From Aliiroseovarius sp. Z3 (lineage in GTDB: Bacteria > Pseudomonadota > Alphaproteobacteria > Rhodobacterales > Rhodobacteraceae), in NCBI RefSeq assembly GCF_029105185.1, contig NZ_JAFMZK010000001.1, forward strand, positions 62,001-126,000: DNA of 64,000 bases, written 5' to 3'. Shown here piece by piece: positions 28,121 through 39,560 of this stretch. The position numbers and the translations under genes were made by a program. Every line of letters starts with the position of its first letter. The stretch's first letter is position 1. The notes beneath the pieces are model-generated. The model did no database searches. It saw only the letters and a program-made list of their open reading frames with translations, and was not told the origin of the DNA.

Positions 28121-28357
28121 ATGGCTGCCGATAAACAGAACCTGCAGGATGCCTTTCTGAACCATGTTCGAAAATCAAAAGTTCCGGTGACGATCTTTCT
28201 GATCAACGGTGTGAAACTTCAGGGCGTCATTTCATGGTTTGATAACTTCTGTGTCTTGTTGCGCCGCGATGGTCAGTCGCAGCTGGTGTACAAGCACGCG
28301 ATTTCAACCATCATGCCGGGCCAACCGATCAACCTTTATGATGGCGAAGAAAGCTGA
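28121..28357 (+). CDS. hfq: RNA chaperone Hfq
   Basis: A 78-residue Sm-like protein with the Hfq core: [20 protein letters not shown], then the Sm1 G-x-x-L-x-G-x-I-x-x-F-D pattern, and the Sm2 motif VYKHAISTI with the conserved lysine-histidine pair. Hexameric Hfq matches small RNAs to mRNA targets and is required for post-transcriptional control. There is no long C-terminal tail, typical of alphaproteobacteria. AAAAGGA precedes the ATG. Its stop codon TGA overlaps the likely CTG start of hflX. Confidence 0.97.
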   Translation: MAADKQNLQDAFLNHVRKSKVPVTIFLINGVKLQGVISWFDNFCVLLRRDGQSQLVYKHAISTIMPGQPINLYDGEES

Positions 28358-29664
28358 GCGATCTAATTGACCGGGAAGAACAGCCCACGCGGGCCTGGGT
28401 CTTCCATCCCGAACTGACATCCGACCGCAACCGCCGCGATGCGGCCCCCGCGCTGGACGAGGCCGTGGCCCTTGCCTTGGCGCTGCCCGATCTTGACGTG
28501 GTCGGGTCCGAGGTCGTGCGCTTGCCGGCACCACATCCCGGCAAGCTGTTTGGGAAGGGCAAGTTGCAGGAGCTGGGTGCCAAACTGCACGCCGCCGAGG
28601 TGGAGCTGGTCCTGATTGATGGGCCGGTCAGCCCGGTGCAGCAGCGCAATCTTGAGAAGGAATGGAAGGTTAAGATCCTTGATCGAACCGGCCTGATCCT
28701 TGAGATTTTTTCGGACCGCGCACGCACGCGCGAAGGCGTGCTGCAAGTGGAGATGGCGGCGCTGAGCTATCAACGCACACGGCTGGTGCGCGCCTGGACC
28801 CACCTTGAACGCCAGCGTGGTGGGTTGGGCTTCGTGGGGGGCCCCGGCGAAACGCAGATCGAGGCAGACCGCCGCGCCATTGACGATCAGTTGAACCGGT
28901 TGCGCAAACAGCTTGAGAAGGTGGTGAAGACCCGCGAGCTGCACCGCGCCGCGCGCGCCAAGGTGCCGTATCCGATTGTCGCGCTGGTCGGCTATACCAA
29001 TGCTGGCAAATCGACCTTGTTCAACCGCATGACCGGGGCAGAGGTTCTGGCCAAGGACATGCTGTTTGCCACGCTTGACCCAACGATGCGCCAGATCGAG
29101 CTGCCTGCCCTGGGCAAACAACCGGCACAGGGCGGGGGCCGCAAGGTGATCCTGTCCGATACGGTGGGTTTCATCTCGGACCTGCCGACGCAGCTTGTGG
29201 CGGCCTTTCGCGCCACGCTGGAAGAGGTGTTGGCTGCAGACCTGATCCTGCATGTCCGCGACATCAGCCATGAAAACACCGACGAGCAGGCCCATGATGT
29301 CGAACAGATCATGGCCGAGCTTGGGGTGAACGAAGATACTCCGCAGATTGAGGTCTGGAACAAGGTCGACCTTCTCGACGCAGATGATCAAGACGCTCGC
29401 CGTCGCGAAGCGGAACGCAGTGACAGCATTCTGGCGATTTCGGCCCTGACCGGTGAAGGGTTCGACGATCTGGTGTTGGCCATCGATGCTGCCCTTGATA
29501 CGCCGCGCAAGACCGAGACGCTTACACTGGTGTTCTCGGACGGGCGCAAACGGGCTTGGCTGTTCGACAAGGGCATCGTTGAAGCCGAAGAGCCGGGCGA
29601 AGATGGCTGGGCGATCACGGTGACGTGGACCGAACGGCAAGCGGCGGAATACGCCGCGCTCTGA
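28354..29664 (+). CDS. hflX: Ribosome-associated GTPase HflX
   Basis: About 436 residues: an N-terminal HflX domain ending in the [13 protein letters not shown] linker, then a G domain with G1 [10 protein letters not shown]3 DTVGF and G4 NKVD, and a C-terminal extension. HflX splits stalled or heat-damaged 70S ribosomes. The family's N-terminus aligns to residues before the first GTG (28465), and no ATG, GTG or TTG lies upstream in frame. The likely start is a CTG at 28354, overlapping the hfq stop as CTGA. A GTG start at 28465 (399 residues) would cut the N-terminal domain. The exact start is uncertain; the gene is not. Confidence 0.9.
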   Translation: MSDLIDREEQPTRAWVFHPELTSDRNRRDAAPALDEAVALALALPDLDVVGSEVVRLPAPHPGKLFGKGKLQELGAKLHAAEVELVLIDGPVSPVQQRNLEKEWKVKILDRTGLILEIFSDRARTREGVLQVEMAALSYQRTRLVRAWTHLERQRGGLGFVGGPGETQIEADRRAIDDQLNRLRKQLEKVVKTRELHRAARAKVPYPIVALVGYTNAGKSTLFNRMTGAEVLAKDMLFATLDPTMRQIELPALGKQPAQGGGRKVILSDTVGFISDLPTQLVAAFRATLEEVLAADLILHVRDISHENTDEQAHDVEQIMAELGVNEDTPQIEVWNKVDLLDADDQDARRREAERSDSILAISALTGEGFDDLVLAIDAALDTPRKTETLTLVFSDGRKRAWLFDKGIVEAEEPGEDGWAITVTWTERQAAEYAAL

Positions 29665-29676
29665 CCATCCTCGCGA

Positions 29677-32145
29677 TCAGTTTTTCGGGATCAACTGGGT
29701 CACGCCAACTGACGCTGCCCGTGCCAACGCCGGGTCCAAGGACATCGGGGTATATTCTCCTCGCCGCCACAACTCGCCCAGATCATCATAGTGGCGCGAC
29801 AATGGATGACCCGACTGTCCGGTCGAGATGACGAACAGAGAGCTGTTGGGATCGGCAAAGTCATACACCCCCCGAAACCCCGCCCCATGCACATTGCGAT
29901 AGGGGTTTTTGCCGGTGCCAGCCGTGCGACCGCGCAAAAGGGTGTTGTCGCCGCCGGATGTCGATTGCCGGATGTTCACGAACCATTTCAGGAACGGTAC
30001 ATCCCCCAGAACCGGGTGTTTATGCGTAACCTCGTGGTAATCCCCCCAGCGCAGGCTTTCCTGTTCGCCACCGGCGTTCTCATCCAGCCACAACAGCGCG
30101 TCGTCCAACGCGATGCGGGCAATGTCGGTGCAGGTTTCCTCGGGCGCCGATTGGATCACATCGCACCAGACGCCAGCGCCTTCGACATCGCGAAAGACCC
30201 GTTCGATAAAGATCGGTTCGACATGCGGGAACTCGTTCGCCAGCGGCCCAAGCTCGTCCCGGATCAGGCGGTTCTGCAGGGCGCGCAGCCATGTCGAGTA
30301 AATCAAAGGCTCGGGCATATGCTCGTTCATCTCGCCGTTCCAGTTGGCCAGAAGCTCCAGGGCCCGTTGGCGGGCGCGTTCGGGCGTTCCATCAGGGGCG
30401 GCTTCGCCGGTGAACCACAGATCGGCCCCCACAAGCGGCAACAGGGTGCGCGCGGTGACCGAGACCGAGTCAAGCTGCGCTTCGATGAAGCTGTCGCGGG
30501 TGTGCACCTCGCGTGCTTGCATCAGTCGACTCCAGCGTTGCACGCGCTGGCTGTCGCCCCATTCGTAACTCATGTGGTTGGGGAAGGGCCGGTCCACCAG
30601 CTTGTTGTTGGTATTGCCGACAATCCCGCCCGTGGGCTGTACGAATTCCGGATTGGCACTGTAGCTCAGCACGCCCTGCCACCGGTTTTCCGCCACCCAG
30701 CCGGGGCTGGGAATTCGGCCACGGGTCTGGTGCTGTGCGTCACGTCTGGGCATCGCGCCAATCACCTTCATCGCGACATTCTCGCGATCCGCCAGGGTCA
30801 GGGTCAGACTGGGCGCCACATAGTCCGCACCTGCCGCGATCCCCTCCATCACGGTTTTTGCGCGCATCAGGCGGATCGCCGCGCTCATCGAGCGGTCTTC
30901 GCGGGTCAGAAGTGTCCAGTTCAGCGACATGGCGTGACCGGGGGGGGTGATGATCCCCAGATCGAACAGATGGCCGGGCAGGACAGGGCCGTTCTCGGAC
31001 CATTGCAGATCGAAGGTCACAGGCGCTTCGTCCTTGATCTGCACGATCGAACCGCGATGGGTCAGGGGTTTGAACCCGTCGGGCGTTTGCACCTCGGTCG
31101 GGTTGTCGGGGTTCAGCTTTTCGACATGCAGATCCTGATCGTCCAGATAAGACGACGTGACACCCCACCCGAATGTGTCTGATCTTCCGACCATCATTGC
31201 AGGCATACCGGGAATGGTGCCGCCGATCACGCCGCCGGTCGACAGCTCCAACCGTGCCAGATACCAGATCGCGGGCGCCGTGAAGCCCAGATGGGGGTCA
31301 TTGGCCAGAAGTGTTCCGCCCGCAGCCGAACGTTTGGGGGCAGCGGCCCAGGCATTCGAGGCGCCAGCGAGTCCACGCCGCGGCGCGGGCCAAAGATCAG
31401 GGCGATCTTGACGGGCGGGAAGGTTGGCAAGCTGGGTCTTCGACACCCCCAAAAGTGCTGCATAGTCGGGAAGGGCGGCCACTCCGGTGCCGGGGATGTC
31501 CGGCAGGATGTCTTTGACACGATCCTCGGGCAGGGCAAGGGTCACGCGCGCGCGCAACAGCTCTTCTTCCAGATGCCCGGCCAGTTGCACCCCCATCAAC
31601 TTCAGAATGGCAATGCTGTCGGCAGGCTGCCACGGGGACACATCGTTGGAAAACAGGAAAAACTCCGGCGCGCCCCGGCCCAGCGCCTCGGAATTCACGC
31701 GGCTGAGATAGGCGTTGACGCCCGAGCTATAGGCCTTCAGTGCGGATTTGGCCTCTTCGTCCTGCACCTCGACCGCTGCTTTCGCCAACGTATAAAGGTC
31801 CAGCCGCCGCATCAGTTCGTCCACCTGCAAGGTGCGGCGTCCGAACATCTCGGACAAACGGCCCTGCGCGGTGCGGCGCATCACCATCATCTGCCACAGC
31901 CGATCCTGAGCATGGGCATAGCCCAGCCCGAAGAAAACATCGGCATCGTTTTGGCCGAATATATGGGGAATATTGGCGTTGTTGCGCACGATCTCGACCG
32001 GGGCGGTGATGCCTGCGGTTTTTCGCGTGACGCTATAATCGGGCAGGGATTGCGCGGCCAGATAATAGACCAACGTCATCGCGACACCTGCCAGAACCAG
32101 CAGCCCCGCCACGATCCGGATCATCCAAAGAACGACCTTGCCCAT
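29677..32145 (-). CDS. Penicillin acylase family N-terminal-nucleophile hydrolase
   Basis: An 822-residue precursor with an N-terminal membrane segment (about 8-30) that exports it to the periplasm. An alpha-subunit region (about 35-245) is joined by a spacer to the beta-subunit, whose nucleophile would be Ser263 exposed by autocleavage in GLAGASNAW. Conserved downstream segments include GGTLLANDPHLG, FGWGVTSSYLDDQD and GGIVGNTNN. Members hydrolyse amide bonds of penicillins, cephalosporins or acyl-homoserine lactones. Quorum quenching or cell-wall-related use cannot be decided from sequence. It converges with hflX, 12 bp apart. Confidence 0.87.
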   Translation of the reverse strand: MGKVVLWMIRIVAGLLVLAGVAMTLVYYLAAQSLPDYSVTRKTAGITAPVEIVRNNANIPHIFGQNDADVFFGLGYAHAQDRLWQMMVMRRTAQGRLSEMFGRRTLQVDELMRRLDLYTLAKAAVEVQDEEAKSALKAYSSGVNAYLSRVNSEALGRGAPEFFLFSNDVSPWQPADSIAILKLMGVQLAGHLEEELLRARVTLALPEDRVKDILPDIPGTGVAALPDYAALLGVSKTQLANLPARQDRPDLWPAPRRGLAGASNAWAAAPKRSAAGGTLLANDPHLGFTAPAIWYLARLELSTGGVIGGTIPGMPAMMVGRSDTFGWGVTSSYLDDQDLHVEKLNPDNPTEVQTPDGFKPLTHRGSIVQIKDEAPVTFDLQWSENGPVLPGHLFDLGIITPPGHAMSLNWTLLTREDRSMSAAIRLMRAKTVMEGIAAGADYVAPSLTLTLADRENVAMKVIGAMPRRDAQHQTRGRIPSPGWVAENRWQGVLSYSANPEFVQPTGGIVGNTNNKLVDRPFPNHMSYEWGDSQRVQRWSRLMQAREVHTRDSFIEAQLDSVSVTARTLLPLVGADLWFTGEAAPDGTPERARQRALELLANWNGEMNEHMPEPLIYSTWLRALQNRLIRDELGPLANEFPHVEPIFIERVFRDVEGAGVWCDVIQSAPEETCTDIARIALDDALLWLDENAGGEQESLRWGDYHEVTHKHPVLGDVPFLKWFVNIRQSTSGGDNTLLRGRTAGTGKNPYRNVHGAGFRGVYDFADPNSSLFVISTGQSGHPLSRHYDDLGELWRRGEYTPMSLDPALARAASVGVTQLIPKN

Positions 32146-32255
32146 TACACCCTATCCACCATTTCGCCCCTGTCGTTGCGAGGTCGCCGTTGACCTTGCC
32201 CGTTCACGCGGTAACTACTGTGCATCACACGGGATTTCAACGGAAGGCGACGGTT

Positions 32256-33128
32256 ATGGCAAAATGTGCATTTTTGGGCTTGGGCGTGATGGGATACCCC
32301 ATGGCAGGGCATCTTGTCGCGCAGGGGCACGAGGTTACTGTTTTCAACAGAACGGCCGAGAAGGCAAAGCGCTGGACCAAGGAACATGGTGGTGCATGGG
32401 CGGCCACCCCGCGCGAGGCAGCGAAGGGCGCGGATTTTGTCATGGCCTGTGTGGGAAATGACGACGATTTGCGTGCCGTTGTTCAGGGCGACGATGGTGC
32501 GTTGCTGGGAATGCAAGAAGGCGCGATCTTTGTCGATCACACCACCGTTTCTGCCGCCGTCACGCGCGAGCTTTACGCTGCGGCTTCGGATCGAGGTATT
32601 GCCTTTGTCGACGCGCCGGTGTCCGGCGGACAGGCGGGGGCAGAAAACGGGGTGCTGTCGATCATGTGTGGCGGGGATCAGGCGGCTTTCGACGCAGCAG
32701 AACCGATTATGCAGGCCTATGGTCGCACTGTGAAACGACTGGGCGACAGTGGCGCGGGGCAATTGACCAAGATGGTGAACCAGATCTGCATCGCAGGGTT
32801 GGTTCAAGGCCTGTCCGAAGGTCTGCATTTTGCCGAGAAAGCCGGTCTGGACATTCGCGAAGTGGTCGATGTGATCCAGGGCGGGGCCGCGGGCAGTTGG
32901 CAGATGGTCAACCGGCACGAAACCATGGCGGATGATCACTTTGAACACGGGTTTGCCGTGGACTGGATGCGAAAGGATCTGGGCATCTGCCTGTCGACCG
33001 CCGATGAAAATGGGGCGTCGCTTCCTGTGACCGCATTGGTCGATCAGTTTTATAAGGATGTGCAAAAGATGGGGGGCGGTCGCTGGGATACATCCAGCCT
33101 GTTCAAGCGGTTGAAGTCTGCCGGGTAA
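32256..33128 (+). CDS. 3-hydroxyisobutyrate dehydrogenase-type beta-hydroxyacid dehydrogenase
   Basis: A 290-residue NAD(P)-dependent enzyme: Rossmann motif GLGVMGYPMA at residue 8, substrate loop DAPVSGGQAGAENG and a catalytic lysine in GQLTKMVNQ. The family includes 3-hydroxyisobutyrate, tartronate-semialdehyde and glyoxylate/succinic-semialdehyde reductases. Lack of valine-degradation neighbours leaves the substrate unsettled. GGAAGGCG precedes the ATG at 32256, giving a start about 22 codons inside a longer frame. It diverges from the acylase gene. Confidence 0.85.
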   Translation: MAKCAFLGLGVMGYPMAGHLVAQGHEVTVFNRTAEKAKRWTKEHGGAWAATPREAAKGADFVMACVGNDDDLRAVVQGDDGALLGMQEGAIFVDHTTVSAAVTRELYAAASDRGIAFVDAPVSGGQAGAENGVLSIMCGGDQAAFDAAEPIMQAYGRTVKRLGDSGAGQLTKMVNQICIAGLVQGLSEGLHFAEKAGLDIREVVDVIQGGAAGSWQMVNRHETMADDHFEHGFAVDWMRKDLGICLSTADENGASLPVTALVDQFYKDVQKMGGGRWDTSSLFKRLKSAG

Positions 33129-33135
33129 GCGTTTG

Positions 33136-33165
33136 AAAAAAGGGCGGATTGGTTCCGCCCTTTTT
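33136..33165. terminator. Bidirectional rho-independent terminator
   Basis: A 12-bp hairpin AAAAAGGGCGGA / TCCGCCCTTTTT with a small loop lies between convergent genes. Runs of A and T on the two sides allow it to work in both directions. Confidence 0.88.
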
Positions 33166-33185
33166 CGTGCAATTGTCCAGTTGGA

Positions 33186-33752
33186 TCAGGGAATGATCCG
33201 GGTGTATTTCGCCCCTTCGATCGACGCACCGGCAATCAGCCCGGCCTGACCGAACACCACTGCAACCACCGGCGACGAGGCCGTGATCGTATCCGCGGTC
33301 AGGCGGTCGCCGTCGGTCTGGAAGGCGTATTTGATGTCGGCCGATGCCACCCAACCTGCGGCACTGCGGAAATCCTGCAGGGCTTGATCGGTCATGAAGA
33401 ATAGCACATGCGCGAATTGCTGCGCGCCAATCTGCAGACCGGCGCTGGCCTGTGTCAGCAAATAATAATCGACGGTGGCGTCATTGATACGCAGCGCGCC
33501 GCGCCCGTATGCGCCGCCCAAACCAAAGCCGGCTTCGGTGACCAAGGGCATGACCAGCTGGCCGGTCGATTTCGCGGCAAGCTCGCGCGTGCCGGGATAG
33601 CGGTTGTAAAGATAATCCAGCGTGCTGTCGACGCGGGCGTCGATGCGATCTCCGCTGCGCGACCCGACGCCGTTTGCACAAGCGGCCAACGATACGCTTG
33701 CACCGCCTGCTGCTATCATGAATCCTCTGCGGGAAAGCCTGTTCTTTTGCAT
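33186..33752 (-). CDS. SYLF/Ysc84-domain lipid-binding lipoprotein
   Basis: A 188-residue exported protein. The N-terminus has a twin-arginine-like LSRRGFMIAAGG and a lipobox-like LAACANG at about residue 25, so it is probably a lipoprotein. The mature region carries the SYLF (DUF500/Ysc84) fold: GFGLGGAYGRGAL, DYYLLTQASAGLQIGAQ and FRSAAGW. These domains bind phosphoinositides in eukaryotes. Bacterial versions are uncharacterised envelope proteins. GAGGCG precedes the ATG at 33752. An inverted repeat lies about 60-85 bp upstream. Confidence 0.83.
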   Translation of the reverse strand: MQKNRLSRRGFMIAAGGASVSLAACANGVGSRSGDRIDARVDSTLDYLYNRYPGTRELAAKSTGQLVMPLVTEAGFGLGGAYGRGALRINDATVDYYLLTQASAGLQIGAQQFAHVLFFMTDQALQDFRSAAGWVASADIKYAFQTDGDRLTADTITASSPVVAVVFGQAGLIAGASIEGAKYTRIIP

Positions 33753-33812
33753 AATTTCGCCTCGTTGAATGCGCCGCCGGCGCGATATGTGCTCGTTTGT
33801 GGGTCTGGGCCC

Positions 33813-33838
33813 ACTTGCCACAAAATATAGCGGCAAGT
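33813..33838. repeat. Inverted repeat around a possible -10 of the SYLF gene
   Basis: ACTTGCC and GGCAAGT form a 7-bp perfect dyad with a 12-bp spacer, 61-86 bp upstream of the SYLF start. On the minus strand the spacer contains TATATT, a good -10. This could be an operator overlapping a promoter or a hairpin in the 5' end of the transcript. Confidence 0.4.
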
Positions 33839-33899
33839 GATGCGACTGTCACCCGTTAAGCGCAAAAGGTGCGAAAAACGGCCTATGAAGCGCCTTGGA

Positions 33900-34997
<1,098 letters not shown>

Positions 34998-35152
34998 TCA
35001 CAAGTGTGCAATCTGCCGCCATTTGCCGCAAAAGCGGGCTGGCATTGCTGCGTCGCCGCGGCTAGTCTAGCAGAATACAGGACAGGCCCGAGCAGGCATT
35101 CGATCCAGATAAGGATCGGACCGCCCGGAATACGGCCCATAAGCAAGGTGAA

Positions 35153-35683
35153 GTGCACGTGGATTGGTATTCCACCGTATTCGAAATCATAGACATGCGA
35201 TCGTTCTCGAACCTGTGGTATTGGATCGCGCTTGCCGTGGCCTGGTCGACGGTCAGCCACTGGGTGGTCGGCGTGCCCTTCGATCTGATTCAGAAGGCGG
35301 CCCGGCTGGAAGGCGAGGCGCAACAGGATCTTGAGGATCTGGTGCGCATCAACTGCAACCGCGTGTTGTATGTGGCCGGTGTGTCGGGGCTTTGGATTCT
35401 TGGCTTTGCCGCAGCCCTGTTTACGTCGATGGCAATTCTGGGTTTCTGGTACAAGGTCGAGTTCGCGCAGGCCGTTTTCCTGCTGCTGTTCCCGATTGCA
35501 TTGGCTGGCCTTATGTCGCTGAACACCGCAGCGGTGATCCGTGAGCGTGCACTTGAGGGTGAAGGCCTGCGCAAACGGTTGAGCCGTCACCGCGTGCAGA
35601 CCCAGTTTCTTGGCATGGGCGCGATCTTCGTCACCTCGCTTTGGGGGATGTATCAAAACCTGTCATTGGGTGTTCTGCGCTGA
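35153..35683 (+). CDS. Four-helix membrane protein of unknown function
   Basis: A 176-residue protein with about four membrane helices (roughly 20-42, 65-92, 103-124 and 150-168) and short charged loops. The start is a GTG at 35153 with AAGGTG upstream; an ATG at residue 15 is a weaker alternative. I do not recognise a domain. The sequence is rich in aromatic residues in the first helix (LWYWIALAVAW). It sits 44 bp before mfd, which could place both in one transcript, but no functional link can be stated. Confidence 0.75.
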   Translation: MHVDWYSTVFEIIDMRSFSNLWYWIALAVAWSTVSHWVVGVPFDLIQKAARLEGEAQQDLEDLVRINCNRVLYVAGVSGLWILGFAAALFTSMAILGFWYKVEFAQAVFLLLFPIALAGLMSLNTAAVIRERALEGEGLRKRLSRHRVQTQFLGMGAIFVTSLWGMYQNLSLGVLR

Positions 35684-35727
35684 CCCTGCGCCCTTGACTC
35701 CAGACCTCAGGCCGTTACCTCCCCGTC

Positions 35728-38700
35728 ATGGAAAAATTGCTGCTCTCAGGTGCCCCGGAAGGGTATGACGCCACGTTGATGGTCAGGGAACTGGCGCGCG
35801 GGTCTGGCCCGGTTGTGCATGTGGCGCGTGACGACAAACGACTGGCTGCGATGGAGGCGGCATTGGCGTTCTTCGCGCCGGATGTCGCCGTTATTCGGTT
35901 TCCGGGCTGGGATTGTCTGCCATTTGATCGCATGTCGCCCAATGCCGCCGTATCTGCCGCGCGCATGGCGACGCTGGCGGGGCTGGCGAACGGTCGGATT
36001 TCGGGCAAATTTGTTCTGCTGACCACATTGAACGCTGCCGCTCAGCGGGTGCCGGAACGGGCGTTGTTGAAAGAAACCTCGTTCACCGCGCGGGTGGATC
36101 ATCAAATCGACGTTGATGCGCTGCGCGCATTTCTGGTGCGCATGGGCTTTTCGCAGGCGCCCACGGTGATGGAGCCGGGGGATTTCGCGATACGCGGTGG
36201 CATCATTGACATCTATGCCCCCGGCCACGAAGGCCCGGTGCGGCTGGACCTGTTCGGTGATGTGCTGGACGGTATCCGGCGCTTCGACCCGGTGACGCAG
36301 CGCACCACCGACACGCTTAAGTCCATCGAGCTTGCCCCGGTGTCCGAGGTCATTCTGGATGAGGCCGCGATCACCCGGTTCCGCCAGAACTACCGCATCG
36401 AGTTTGGCACCGCAGGCTCGGACGACCCACTCTACGAAGCGATCTCGGCGGGGCGCAAGCATCAGGGGAACGAGCATTGGCTGCCGTTCTTCCATGAACG
36501 GCTGGAAACGATTTTCGACTATGTGCCCGGCGCATCGGTCATGCTGGACGATCAACTGACCCCCGCGCGGCTGAGCCGTTGGGATGCGATCACCGACCAG
36601 TATGAGACCCGTAAGATTGCCATGACCGCCAAAAACCGGATGGACACGGTCTATAAACCCTGTCCGCCGGGTTTGTTGTATCTGGATGACGACGCCTGGG
36701 ACGTTGCGCTGGCCGATACGCGGGTTATCCAACTGGCCGCTCTTCCTCAGTCAACGGGCGCAGGGGTGCTGGATGGCGGCGGGCGTATTGGGCGCAACTT
36801 CTCTCCCGAGCGGCAGCAGGAAAACATAAACCTTTTCAAGTCACTGACGGATCACATCGCGGCGAAAGACGACCATCCCGTGATTGTTGCGTCCTACTCG
36901 GAAGGTGCGCGTGAACGGCTTCAGGGGCTGTTATCTGACGAAGGTCTGGTCGCCACAACGCGGATCAACGACTTTCGTGATGTGCCCGACGGCAAGGGCG
37001 GCGTTTATCTGACGGTCTGGCCGCTGGAACACGGGTTTGAAGGTCCAGACCTGACCGTGATTTCCGAACAGGACGTTTTGGGCGACCGCCTGATCCGCGC
37101 ACCCAAGCGCAAACGTCGGGCTGAAAACTTTCTGACCGAGGCACAGGGCCTGTCAGCGGGCGATCTGATTGTCCATGTTGATCACGGCGTGGGCAAATTC
37201 ACGGGTCTTGAAACCGTGACCGCCATGGGCGCGCCGCATGAATGTCTGGCGTTGGAATATGCGGGTGGGGACCGGCTGTTCCTGCCCGTTGAAAACATTG
37301 AACTTCTGTCGAAATTCGGTCAGGACACCGGGCTTCTGGACAAGCTGGGCGGTGGTGCGTGGCAGGCCAAGAAAGCCAAGCTGAAAGAGCGTATTCGCGA
37401 GATTGCCGACAAGCTGATCCGTCTGGCCGCCGAACGCGAGCTGCGCAAAGCGCCCGTTCTGGACGCACCCCATCACGCGTGGGAGGAATTTTCGGCCCGT
37501 TTTCCGTATCAGGAAACTGACGATCAGCTCAGCGCGATCGAGGATGTGTTGAACGACCTGTCATCGGGGCGGCCCATGGACCGGCTGGTCTGCGGCGATG
37601 TGGGTTTCGGCAAGACAGAAGTCGCCATGCGCGCCGCTTTCGTGGCGGCGTTGTCAGGCCAACAGGTGGCCGTCATTGCACCCACCACACTTTTGGCGCG
37701 CCAGCATTTCAAAAGCTTTTCAGAGCGGTTCCGGGGCTTCCCGATACAGGTTGGGCAGCTCAGCCGGTTTGTGGGGCAGCGCGAGGCGAAGCTGACGCGC
37801 GAAGGTCTGGCGCGCGGCACCGTGGATATTGTCGTCGGCACCCATGCACTTTTGGCAAAAGACGTGCGGTTTCAGAACCTTGGTCTGTTGGTGGTTGACG
37901 AAGAACAACGTTTTGGGGTCGGGCACAAAGAGCGGCTGAAAGAAATGCGTTCGGATGTGCATGTGCTGACGCTCAGCGCCACACCCATTCCGCGCACCTT
38001 GCAGATGTCTCTGTCCGGTGTGCGCGATCTGTCGATCATCGGGACACCTCCGGTGGACCGCCTGTCGATCCGCACCTATGTGTCCGAGTTCGACAGCGTC
38101 ACCATTCGCGAGGCTTTGTTGCGCGAACATTATCGCGGCGGGCAAAGTTTCTTTGTCGTGCCGCGTATCAAGGACCTGCCCGAAATCGAGGCATTCCTTG
38201 CCGACCACGTTCCAGAAGTCACTTTCGTTGTGGCGCATGGGCAGATGGCGGCGGGCGAGTTGGACCGCCGTATGAACGCCTTTTACGACGGGAAGTATGA
38301 CGTTCTGCTGGCGACCACGATTGTCGAAAGTGGCATCGATATCCCGACGGCAAACACCATGGTGATCCACCGCGCGGACATGTTCGGTCTGGCGCAGCTT
38401 TACCAGATCAGGGGCCGGGTCGGGCGGTCGAAAACCCGCGCCTATGCCTATCTGACGACGAAACCCCGCGTGCCGTTGACGCCGACCGCCGAAAAGCGCC
38501 TTCGCGTGCTGGGGTCGCTGGACGCGCTGGGGGCGGGGTTCACGTTGGCCAGTCAGGATCTGGATATTCGCGGCGCGGGTAATCTGGTGGGCGAAGAGCA
38601 GTCCGGTCAGATGCGCGAAGTGGGATACGAGCTTTACCAGCAGATGCTGGAAGAGGCGATTGCCAAGATCAAGGCGGGCGAGCTTGAAGGGTTGTCGGAT

Positions 38701-39192
38701 GCTGACAGCACCTGGGCGCCGCAGATCAATCTTGGCGTTCCGGTCTTGATCCCGGACAGTTACGTCCCCGATCTGGATGTGCGCCTTGGGCTATACCGTC
38801 GCCTGTCCTCGCTGGCCACCAAGGTCGAGCTTGAGGGGTTTGCCGCCGAACTGATCGACCGCTTCGGCCCACTGCCGAAAGAGGTCAACACCCTGCTTTT
38901 GGTCGTGCGCATCAAAGGCATGTGCAAACGGGCTGGCATTGCCAAGCTGGACGGTGGGCCGAAAGGGGCGACGATCCAGTTCCACAATGACAAGTTCGCT
39001 TCGCCCGAAGGGTTGGTCGAGTTCATCCACGCCCAGAACGGGCTGGCCAAGGTGCGCGACAACAAGATCGTGGTGCGCCGCGACTGGCGCAAGACCTCGG
39101 ACAAGATCAAGGGCGCGTTTGCCATTGCGCAGGATCTGGCGATGAAGGTGAAGGACGCAAAACAGAGCAGTAAATCCACGACAAAAGCATAA
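35728..39192 (+). CDS. mfd: Transcription-repair coupling factor Mfd
   Basis: An 1154-residue ATPase that removes RNA polymerase stalled at lesions and recruits UvrA. In order: a UvrB-homology N-terminal module (about 1-300), the RNA-polymerase-interacting CarD-like domain (about 470-545, with [14 protein letters not shown]), a helicase core with Walker [12 protein letters not shown] and DEEQ Walker B ([10 protein letters not shown]), the RecG-type TRG motif region, and the TRCF C-terminal domain. Length matches the family. It starts with ATG at 35728. Confidence 0.96.
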   Translation: MEKLLLSGAPEGYDATLMVRELARGSGPVVHVARDDKRLAAMEAALAFFAPDVAVIRFPGWDCLPFDRMSPNAAVSAARMATLAGLANGRISGKFVLLTTLNAAAQRVPERALLKETSFTARVDHQIDVDALRAFLVRMGFSQAPTVMEPGDFAIRGGIIDIYAPGHEGPVRLDLFGDVLDGIRRFDPVTQRTTDTLKSIELAPVSEVILDEAAITRFRQNYRIEFGTAGSDDPLYEAISAGRKHQGNEHWLPFFHERLETIFDYVPGASVMLDDQLTPARLSRWDAITDQYETRKIAMTAKNRMDTVYKPCPPGLLYLDDDAWDVALADTRVIQLAALPQSTGAGVLDGGGRIGRNFSPERQQENINLFKSLTDHIAAKDDHPVIVASYSEGARERLQGLLSDEGLVATTRINDFRDVPDGKGGVYLTVWPLEHGFEGPDLTVISEQDVLGDRLIRAPKRKRRAENFLTEAQGLSAGDLIVHVDHGVGKFTGLETVTAMGAPHECLALEYAGGDRLFLPVENIELLSKFGQDTGLLDKLGGGAWQAKKAKLKERIREIADKLIRLAAERELRKAPVLDAPHHAWEEFSARFPYQETDDQLSAIEDVLNDLSSGRPMDRLVCGDVGFGKTEVAMRAAFVAALSGQQVAVIAPTTLLARQHFKSFSERFRGFPIQVGQLSRFVGQREAKLTREGLARGTVDIVVGTHALLAKDVRFQNLGLLVVDEEQRFGVGHKERLKEMRSDVHVLTLSATPIPRTLQMSLSGVRDLSIIGTPPVDRLSIRTYVSEFDSVTIREALLREHYRGGQSFFVVPRIKDLPEIEAFLADHVPEVTFVVAHGQMAAGELDRRMNAFYDGKYDVLLATTIVESGIDIPTANTMVIHRADMFGLAQLYQIRGRVGRSKTRAYAYLTTKPRVPLTPTAEKRLRVLGSLDALGAGFTLASQDLDIRGAGNLVGEEQSGQMREVGYELYQQMLEEAIAKIKAGELEGLSDADSTWAPQINLGVPVLIPDSYVPDLDVRLGLYRRLSSLATKVELEGFAAELIDRFGPLPKEVNTLLLVVRIKGMCKRAGIAKLDGGPKGATIQFHNDKFASPEGLVEFIHAQNGLAKVRDNKIVVRRDWRKTSDKIKGAFAIAQDLAMKVKDAKQSSKSTTKA

Positions 39193-39258
39193 AATCCGCA
39201 ATTTGGTGACATTTTCTTGGCGAATGATGATCAGCCAGGGGGCAGGATCGAGGAAGCT

Positions 39259-39543
39259 ATGCGCTTAAAAGGGGTGATTGCAGGTTTGTTTCTTGCCGTC
39301 TCGGGCCACGCCGCCTGGGCCAATAGAGTCGTTTATGGAAAGGGTGTAACCTTGGCCGATCAGGTGTTTCAGACCCTGAGGGTCAGTGAAACCTACGATT
39401 GCCGCAATGTCAGCTGTAAGCGGCTGCGCAGCTGTGCAGAGGCGTGCTATAAGCTGACCGTATGTGGGCAAACCAAGCGTGACGGGGATGGCGATGGGAT
39501 CCCGTGCGAGAACCTGTGTTCACGCAAATGCCCACGGCCATAG
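39259..39543 (+). CDS. Small exported protein with excalibur calcium-binding domain
   Basis: A 94-residue product with a signal peptide (about 1-22, ending near AWA-N) and a mature domain with six to eight cysteines. The end shows the excalibur motif DGDGDGIPCENLC, an EF-hand-like loop found in extracellular bacterial proteins, often with nucleases. No nuclease partner is present. GAGGAAG precedes the ATG at 39259, chosen over a TTG at 39217. It follows mfd by 67 bp on the same strand. Confidence 0.8.
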   Translation: MRLKGVIAGLFLAVSGHAAWANRVVYGKGVTLADQVFQTLRVSETYDCRNVSCKRLRSCAEACYKLTVCGQTKRDGDGDGIPCENLCSRKCPRP

Positions 39544-39560
39544 CAGACCATTTTTGGCGG

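Noticed and set aside
29791-31182. A 463-codon plus-strand frame opposite the penicillin-acylase gene
   Set aside because: The minus strand encodes a complete acylase precursor with signature motifs; the plus-strand product is low-complexity and unrecognisable.
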